Positions 58,882 through 64,000 of a DNA stretch of 64,000 nucleotides are shown here, piece by piece. Position numbers and translations under genes: made by a program. The stretch comes from Romboutsia lituseburensis DSM 797. Its GTDB lineage: Bacteria > Bacillota > Clostridia > Peptostreptococcales > Peptostreptococcaceae. A model generated the notes under the pieces. It was not told the origin of the DNA and ran no database searches. It was given only the letters and a program-made list of their open reading frames with translations. The first letter of the stretch is position 1. Every line of letters starts with the position of its first letter. The DNA lies in contig NZ_FNGW01000003.1 of assembly GCF_900103615.1 (NCBI RefSeq), positions 434,001-498,000 of the forward strand. The letters are read 5' to 3'.

Positions 58882-59394
58882 TTATGTATTTTTAAATCTA
58901 TTTCTATGTACTTTTTTCTTATCAAATCTATCTATATACTCATTCTCTTCATTGGTATATCCTATTGAAATTAAAGCATACGGTACTAAATTTCCAGGTA
59001 AATCCAAGGTTATTTTTACTTTATTAACTACTTTGTTTTTTGGAAATACTCCAGTCCAACAAGAAGCTAAACCTTGATTAGTTGCTTCTAGTAAAAGATT
59101 TTCTGTGCTTGCCCCTAAATCTTGCATCCATTTGCCTGCTTTTAAAAATCGATTTTTATTTCCAAGAACTGCTATACATATAGGAGCCTCTTTTATATGT
59201 TTAGCTCTATGCTGGACTTTTGATAACTGACTTAATATTTCTTTATCATCTACTATAACAAACTCCCATGGTTGAGAATTTTTTGAAGATGGAGCCTGCA
59301 TTGCTGATTTTAATATTTCAATTATCTTATTTTCTTCAACAGATTTATCTATATAGCTTCTTATTGATCTTCTATTTTTTATAACATCTAACAT
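58882..59394 (-). CDS. Nitroreductase family protein
   Basis: A 170-residue FMN-dependent oxidoreductase. RRSIRSY near the N terminus and A-P-S-S-K-N-S-Q-P-W-E-F-V-I (FMN phosphate/ring contacts), G-L-A-S-C-W-T-G at the C-terminal part and I-S-I-G-Y give the fold. It reduces nitro or quinone compounds with NAD(P)H; the substrate is not known. It heads the small operon with tatD-like downstream. Confidence 0.9.
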   Translation of the reverse strand: MLDVIKNRRSIRSYIDKSVEENKIIEILKSAMQAPSSKNSQPWEFVIVDDKEILSQLSKVQHRAKHIKEAPICIAVLGNKNRFLKAGKWMQDLGASTENLLLEATNQGLASCWTGVFPKNKVVNKVKITLDLPGNLVPYALISIGYTNEENEYIDRFDKKKVHRNRFKNT

Positions 59395-59601
59395 ATTTCA
59401 TAGGTCTCCTTTTAACTATAAGTTTAGACTTTTACTAATAAAGTATTCTATACCCATTTTAGCATATATTTAATTATCTTTTAAAACATTCCTCAACAAT
59501 GAACCATTTATATTTATCAGATTACAAATATTTAATTTTCTTTTAACTTATTATTAAGATATAATAGAGCTAAATAAAAACTATTATTGGAGGAAATATA
59601 T

Positions 59602-60381
59602 ATGAGATCACATGAAGTTGACTTTAAATTATATGGAGATGATATGCAGTTTGTAGAAATAGAGCTAGACCCTAAAGAAACAGTGGTTGCTGAGGCTGGT
59701 GCTATGATGATGATGGATCAAGATATTACTATGGAAACTATATTTGGTGATGGTAGCAAAAATTCAGGTTCTAAACTATTTGGTGCTGCAAAAAGAATGC
59801 TAACAGGTGAAAGTCTTTTCATGACCGCTTTTACAAATGATGGGTATGATAAACAAAAAGTATCATTTGCGTCTCCTTATCCAGGTAAGATAATTCCTGT
59901 TGATTTAGCGCAAGTCGGTGGTAAGTTAGTTTGTCAAAAGGATGCATTTTTATGTGCGGCTAAAGGGGTTAGTATTGGTATAGATTTTAGAAAAAAACTA
60001 GGTGTTGGATTTTTTGGTGGAGAAGGATTTATTCTTCAAAAATTAGAAGGAGATGGACTTTGCTTTATACATGCAGGTGGTACTATTGTAAAAAAAGAGT
60101 TACTTCCAGGAGAAAAGCTAAGAGTTGATACTGGTTGTTTAGTTGCTATGACTAAAGATATTAATTACAATATAGAATTTGTTGGTGGTGTGAAAAATAG
60201 TTTATTTGGTGGTGAAGGATTATTTCTCGCTAGCTTAACAGGCCCAGGTAGTGTATGGATTCAAAGTTTACCATTTAGTAGACTTGCTTCTAGAGTCTTT
60301 GCTTCTGCGCCACAAGTCGCTGGAGATAGTAGAGATGAAGGAAGTATTTTAGGTTCTTTAGGAAATTTATTTGAAAGATAG
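59602..60381 (+). CDS. AIM24 family (TIGR00266) protein
   Basis: A 259-residue beta-helix protein of the AIM24/TIGR00266 group. Features are [18 protein letters not shown], two G-A-M-M-M-M-type and G-E-G-F-I-L-Q-K-L-type repeats, and a glycine-rich end. GGAGG ahead of ATG 59602 sets the start. The cellular role is unknown. It is monocistronic and divergent from the nitroreductase gene. Confidence 0.85.
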   Translation: MRSHEVDFKLYGDDMQFVEIELDPKETVVAEAGAMMMMDQDITMETIFGDGSKNSGSKLFGAAKRMLTGESLFMTAFTNDGYDKQKVSFASPYPGKIIPVDLAQVGGKLVCQKDAFLCAAKGVSIGIDFRKKLGVGFFGGEGFILQKLEGDGLCFIHAGGTIVKKELLPGEKLRVDTGCLVAMTKDINYNIEFVGGVKNSLFGGEGLFLASLTGPGSVWIQSLPFSRLASRVFASAPQVAGDSRDEGSILGSLGNLFER

Positions 60382-60395
60382 TATTATGTTAAAAT

Positions 60396-60428
60396 AAAAA
60401 AGTCTGATTTTACCCAGACTTTTTTATT
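60396..60428. terminator. Terminator after the AIM24-like gene
   Basis: Stem AAAAAAGTCTG / CAGACTTTTTT with a loop of about 8 bases; the opposing GNAT gene (-) also ends toward it. Confidence 0.88.
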
Positions 60429-60489
60429 TTACATCCTTAATAATTCAAATTTATTTATCATTTAATCCATATATTTCATTCTTTGAATA

Positions 60490-61089
60490 TTATTTTTTCA
60501 TCATACACCAATATGAAACATTATCTACTGGCATATTCCCCGATTCTAATACTTTAAATCCTAACTTTTCATAAAAATGTACATTTATAATATTTTGAGT
60601 TTCTAAATAACATGATATATTTTCACCTTCAATTTGTTTTAAAACATACTTTAGCATATGACCACCATATCCTTTTCTTTGGTGTATAGGGTTAATTCCT
60701 ATTGGTGATATTTTTATAAATTTATTTTTCATGTACAGTTTTTCTTTTGGAGATAAGTAATCTAAAATATCAACCAATTTTTTCATATTATTTTTACCTA
60801 AAGTACACATTACCTTTATTCCGCCTGATTTAATTACCTTAAGAGGTGTCATAATATCCTCACCAGGTAATATTATTAGTACACCTTCATATTTATCTGA
60901 AATTGTGTATACTCTTCCATATTTTAAACCATATCTAATTCTCATCTCAAAAAAATAAGTTAAATATTTTTTCCTTTTATTATCATCTGGAAATAAGTTC
61001 ATATACAATGGATCTTTTTCCAAAGATAAAGTAAGAACTTTTGCTAATTTAGCTAGTTCATATTTTTTTAATTCTAATATTTGTTTCAT
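60490..61089 (-). CDS. GNAT family acetyltransferase
   Basis: A 199-residue enzyme with I-G-I-N-P-I-H-Q-R-K-G-Y-G-G-H-M-L, the acetyl-CoA pyrophosphate motif Q-x-x-G-x-G/A, and H-F-Y-E-K-L-G-F-K-V at the C terminus. The first 90 residues are unlike standard GNAT proteins and may select the substrate. No operon partner is close, although the MerR gene upstream is on the same strand (178-base gap). Confidence 0.83.
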   Translation of the reverse strand: MKQILELKKYELAKLAKVLTLSLEKDPLYMNLFPDDNKRKKYLTYFFEMRIRYGLKYGRVYTISDKYEGVLIILPGEDIMTPLKVIKSGGIKVMCTLGKNNMKKLVDILDYLSPKEKLYMKNKFIKISPIGINPIHQRKGYGGHMLKYVLKQIEGENISCYLETQNIINVHFYEKLGFKVLESGNMPVDNVSYWCMMKK

Positions 61090-61267
61090 ATTACTCTCCC
61101 CATTATGCCTTTTTACTTCGCAAACAGTTTATCACACTTAAATAAATGATACAATATAAGGGATTAATACATATGCTTATTATATGAAGTATAAATACTA
61201 AATATAAAATTAATATGCTTCAGAGTAATTTGCTATGTAAAATTTTTTATTATCAAAATACCATTTT

Positions 61268-61651
61268 TTAATATTTCTGTAAAAGTTTTTTTTCATTTAT
61301 AATATCCGTGCATTCATATTTTTTTATCTTAAAATCTAATCGTTCTATTGTCTTTTTTATTTCTTCCATTTTTTTTATTAATTCTTTACGTTGTTGTATT
61401 AGTATTTCTTTACGAGCATTCATAGTTTCATCGCCTTGTTTAAATAAATCAACGTATTCTATTAAAGCTTCAATTGGAAGACCTGCACTTCTCATGCACT
61501 TAATAAATTCTACCCAATTGCAATCTTCCTCTGTATAGCTCCTTCTACCTCTGTTATCACGATTTACATTTGGTAGAAGTCCTATTTTTTCATAATAACG
61601 TAATGTATCTTGAGAAAGTCCAAATTTTTCACTTACTTCTGTAATTGTCAT
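61268..61651 (-). CDS. MerR family regulator, short form
   Basis: A 127-residue MerR-type regulator with winged helix (MTITEVSEKFGLSQDTLRYYEKIGLLP), an R-R-S-Y-T-E-E-D wing and a dimerisation coiled coil (75-118). There is a Cys near residue 49 (IKCMRSAG) and one at about 114; Cys-dependent members of this group (AdhR/NmlR type) sense aldehydes or electrophiles. The promoter has an exact 19-bp-spacer dyad, so it should control itself. Adjacent genes are GNAT and phoU. Confidence 0.88.
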   Translation of the reverse strand: MTITEVSEKFGLSQDTLRYYEKIGLLPNVNRDNRGRRSYTEEDCNWVEFIKCMRSAGLPIEALIEYVDLFKQGDETMNARKEILIQQRKELIKKMEEIKKTIERLDFKIKKYECTDIINEKKLLQKY

Positions 61652-61684
61652 GTTTTTAGTCTCCTAATTATTATATTTAAATAT

Positions 61685-61715
61685 ATAATAATACTTGGAG
61701 TTAACTCCAAGTCAA
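61685..61715 (-). promoter_or_regulatory. Autoregulatory promoter of the MerR gene
   Basis: Minus-strand TTGACT (61710-61715) and TATTAT (61685-61690) with a 19-base spacer filled by the perfect 20-bp palindrome ACTTGGAGTTAACTCCAAGT (61693-61712). The C-T-T-G-G-A-G-T arms resemble the operators of the AdhR/NmlR-type MerR group. Confidence 0.85.
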
Positions 61716-61820
61716 GTATTTTCAACTTTATTTCTACTAGGTATTTTTATATTTATAATTTCTATTTAGTGTTTCCATGTTAAAATTTAAACTTATTAAA
61801 TCTTTCCATTTTGCTTGTGC

Positions 61821-61847
61821 AAAAAGCTACTGACTATGTCAGCAGCT
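61821..61847 (-). terminator. Terminator of the pst-phoU operon
   Basis: Stem AGCT-CTGAC / GTCAG-AGCT with one mismatched pair, loop ATA, followed by TTTTTGC on the minus strand. It overlaps the phoU stop. Confidence 0.85.
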
Positions 61848-62499
61848 AATCTATTTCTATCATTTCTCCATTTATTGCATATATAACGAATTCACATATG
61901 TTTGTAATATGGTCTCCTATTCTTTCTAAATATCGACCTACAAATAAAAGCTTTACTCCTTGATTTATATTATGTTTATCTTTATGCATAGCGCTTAAAG
62001 CATCTATATGAACTGCACTGTATAATTCATCTACCACATCATCTTGTAACCCTGTTTTATGAGCTAACTTAGGGTCATTATTCTTTAAAGCATTCTTTGC
62101 ACTTTTTAACATTCCTATAGTTACATCCTTCATCTTAGGAATATCTATAAGTTTTTCTACATGCTCCTCTGTTCCTATTTTTATAGTCTCCATAGCTATG
62201 TTTACAGCATAGTCTCCTACCCTTTCAAGTTCCATAGCTATAGATCCTAGTGCATATATTATTCTTAAATCCTTTGCTAGAGGTTGTTTAAGTGCCATTA
62301 ACTCTATACTTTTTTCTCTTATATATTCTCTTAAATCATCTATTTCATCATCTAGTACCAAAATATCTTTAGAGGCTTCTAAATCTTTTGATACCATAGC
62401 ATCTACTGCTTTTGATACTATATTTTCACACTTATCCATCATTTCACATGTCATATCTATTAGTTCATTTATATTTATATCTAAATTATTTAAATTCAC
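61846..62499 (-). CDS. phoU: Phosphate-transport regulator PhoU
   Basis: A 217-residue all-alpha protein with two homologous three-helix PhoU repeats and the metal-binding E-x-x-x-D pattern (V-L-D-D-E-I-D-D-L-R-E, L-E-R-V-G-D-Y-A-V-N-I, L-E-R-I-G-D-H-I-T-N-I). It signals phosphate status from the Pst transporter to the Pho two-component system. It lies 26 bases after pstB, last in the operon. Confidence 0.95.
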   Translation of the reverse strand: MNLNNLDININELIDMTCEMMDKCENIVSKAVDAMVSKDLEASKDILVLDDEIDDLREYIREKSIELMALKQPLAKDLRIIYALGSIAMELERVGDYAVNIAMETIKIGTEEHVEKLIDIPKMKDVTIGMLKSAKNALKNNDPKLAHKTGLQDDVVDELYSAVHIDALSAMHKDKHNINQGVKLLFVGRYLERIGDHITNICEFVIYAINGEMIEID

Positions 62500-62525
62500 A
62501 CTTTACCTCCTTCTTTAATTTGATT

Positions 62526-63275
62526 TTATCCAAATCTACCTGTTATATAATCTTCTGTTCTAGAGTCTTTTGGATTCGTAAATATAGTTTTAGTATCATC
62601 AAATTCAACTAATTCTCCGCTTAAAAAAAATGCTGTTTTATCAGAAATACGTGCTGCTTGTTGCATATTATGAGTTACTATAACAATTGTATATTTTCCC
62701 TTCATTTCTTGTATAAGTTCTTCTACTTTTAATGTTGATATTGGATCAAGTGCAGATGTTGGTTCATCCATAAGTATAACTTCTGGTTTCATGGCTATAG
62801 CTCTAGCTATGCATATTCGTTGTTGTTGGCCTCCTGATAGTCCAAGAGCTGATGTTCTTAGTCTATCTTTAACTTCATTCCATATAGCTGCATCTTCTAG
62901 ACTTTCTTGTACTATTTTATCTAATGTAGTTTTATCTTTTATACCATGTACTTTTGGTCCATATGCTACATTATCATATATACTCATTGGGAATGGATTT
63001 GGTTTTTGAAATACCATTCCCACTTTAGTCCTAAGCTTTATAACATCATCACTTTTGTAAATATCTTCTCCATCAATCTTTATCTCACCTTTTATCTTTA
63101 CATTATCTATTAAATCATTCATTCTATTTAATGTTCTTAAAAATGTAGATTTTCCACATCCTGATGGACCTATAAATGCTGTTACCTCATTTTCATCTAT
63201 ATCTATATCTATCCCCTTTAAAGCTTTATTATCACCGTAATATAATTCTAAATTTTTAACACTAATTTTAGACAT
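62526..63275 (-). CDS. pstB: Phosphate ABC transporter ATP-binding protein
   Basis: A 249-residue ATPase subunit with Walker [10 protein letters not shown] (about 33-41), signature LSGGQQQR (about 146-153) and Walker [13 protein letters not shown] (about 165-176). [10 protein letters not shown] and [11 protein letters not shown] are PstB-typical. It powers phosphate import through PstC/PstA. It lies 12 bases after pstA. Confidence 0.97.
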   Translation of the reverse strand: MSKISVKNLELYYGDNKALKGIDIDIDENEVTAFIGPSGCGKSTFLRTLNRMNDLIDNVKIKGEIKIDGEDIYKSDDVIKLRTKVGMVFQKPNPFPMSIYDNVAYGPKVHGIKDKTTLDKIVQESLEDAAIWNEVKDRLRTSALGLSGGQQQRICIARAIAMKPEVILMDEPTSALDPISTLKVEELIQEMKGKYTIVIVTHNMQQAARISDKTAFFLSGELVEFDDTKTIFTNPKDSRTEDYITGRFG

Positions 63276-63287
63276 ATTGCACCTCTT

Positions 63288-64000
63288 TTAATAATTAGCT
63301 TTATTAAATTTCTTAGTTATTAATTTAGCTAAAGTATTCAAAATTAATATTATAACTATCAAAACAATACCTATTGCTGCTGCTTCTTGTATATTTCCTT
63401 TTTCTTTTGTTACTAAATAAGCTTGAACTGTTAATGTTCTTGCACTTTCAAATATGCTCGTTGGCATTTTTGCTACTGTTCCAGCCGTAAGTAGTATTGC
63501 TGCTGATTCGCCAATTACTCTTCCTATTGATAATATAAGACCAGAAAGTATTCCTGGTGTGGCACTTGGAACTATTATTTTGTATAGTGTTTGAAATTTA
63601 GTAGCTCCAAGTCCTAATGATGCTTCTCTATAACTTTTAGGGACTGTTTTTAATGACTCTTCTGTTGTACGTATTATTAATGGTAATATTATTATTGAAA
63701 CAGTTAATGACCCTGATATTATAGAGTAATTAAGACCTAATACTACTACAAAAAATATTCCTCCGAACAATCCATATACTATAGATGGTATTCCTGCTAA
63801 ACTTTCAGTTGCAAATCTTATTATTTTTACTACTTTACCTTGTTTGGCATATTCTTGTAAATACACTGCAGCCAATACGCCTATAGGAGTTGCTATAAAG
63901 ATAGATAAGACTATTGTATATAAAGTAGCTACAATCATAGGTAAAATTCCACCTTGCCCACTAGCTGAGTAATCACTAAGTAAAAACGCTGGTGTTATCA
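63288..64000 (-). CDS. pstA: Phosphate ABC transporter permease PstA (5' end cut by the window)
   Basis: The last 236 residues of the permease are inside the window and the frame is open to the right edge, so the true start lies beyond it. Several helices and the permease EAA-like loop S-Y-R-E-A-S-L-G-L-G-A-T-K-F-Q-T-L are seen, followed by I-G-R-V-I-G-E-S-A-A-I-L-L-T-A-G. An ATG at 63938 is internal because the segment F-L-L-S-D-Y-S...G-G-I-L-P just upstream also fits PstA. The order pstA-pstB-phoU is the usual one; pstC and pstS should lie further right. Confidence 0.93.
   Translation of the reverse strand, partial: ITPAFLLSDYSASGQGGILPMIVATLYTIVLSIFIATPIGVLAAVYLQEYAKQGKVVKIIRFATESLAGIPSIVYGLFGGIFFVVVLGLNYSIISGSLTVSIIILPLIIRTTEESLKTVPKSYREASLGLGATKFQTLYKIIVPSATPGILSGLILSIGRVIGESAAILLTAGTVAKMPTSIFESARTLTVQAYLVTKEKGNIQEAAAIGIVLIVIILILNTLAKLITKKFNKANY

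Overview
The window looks like chromosome of a low-GC, endospore-forming anaerobe of class Clostridia. The evidence is very AT-rich intergenic DNA, AGGAGG-type ribosome binding sites, sporulation genes (spoVS, an H-type small acid-soluble spore protein, ytaF), a HesB-type selenoprotein, and clostridial gene orders such as accB-accC-accD-accA and phosphatase-flavoprotein-aroH-cmk-plsC-ispH. The mix of genes would suit Peptostreptococcaceae, but the genus cannot be fixed from the sequence. Most genes are on the minus strand. No tRNA, rRNA, CRISPR array or insertion sequence was seen.

Layout. 1-4700: a possible minus-strand gene start at the left edge (perhaps infC with an AUU start), deoD, lexA with its own LexA box, a tyrosine recombinase, about 820 bp of AT-rich DNA with three copies of a palindrome, then sspH-like and spoVS. 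4783-8653: the acetyl-CoA carboxylase operon behind a promoter with a FapR-type operator. 8700-12650: small membrane and unknown proteins, trmB, a HesB-like selenoprotein whose frame is broken by an in-frame TGA, and a YitT-family protein. 12647-22300: an LRR protein coupled to an acetyltransferase, an orphan integrase, hydrolases, an alanyl-tRNA editing protein, a CorA-type transporter, a Nudix protein, and an esterase/acyltransferase pair. 22432-28492: an NADH oxidase-like flavoprotein and the operon ending in ispH. 28595-33020: a MerR regulator with a MATE pump, a CDF metal transporter and a Crp/Fnr regulator. 33044-38550: an SH3/NlpC wall hydrolase behind WalR-like repeats, a catalase-like protein, and clpB behind a perfect CIRCE element. 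38773-51600: two APC permeases, an L,D-transpeptidase, ytaF, mscL, a Na/Pi cotransporter with a Pho-box-like promoter, a T-box-controlled NhaC-family transporter, and small unknown genes. 51627-60500: a two-component system behind rodA, a flavodoxin/split-barrel fusion, MazG-like, HutD-like, TatD-like, nitroreductase and AIM24-like proteins. 60490-64000: a GNAT protein, an autoregulated MerR gene, and the end of the pst operon (pstA cut by the window edge, pstB, phoU).

How the genes work together. The window is mostly core metabolism, envelope and stress functions, and several control circuits can be read from DNA: LexA, FapR, HrcA/CIRCE, two MerR-type 19-bp-spacer promoters, a WalR-like direct repeat, a Pho-like direct repeat and a T-box. 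Phosphate uptake appears twice (Na/Pi cotransporter and pst).

I did not find a convincing wholly new multi-gene system. The items most worth a second look are the selenoprotein that a standard gene caller would miss or split, the palindrome cluster beside the lexA-linked recombinase, and the regulatory direct repeats.
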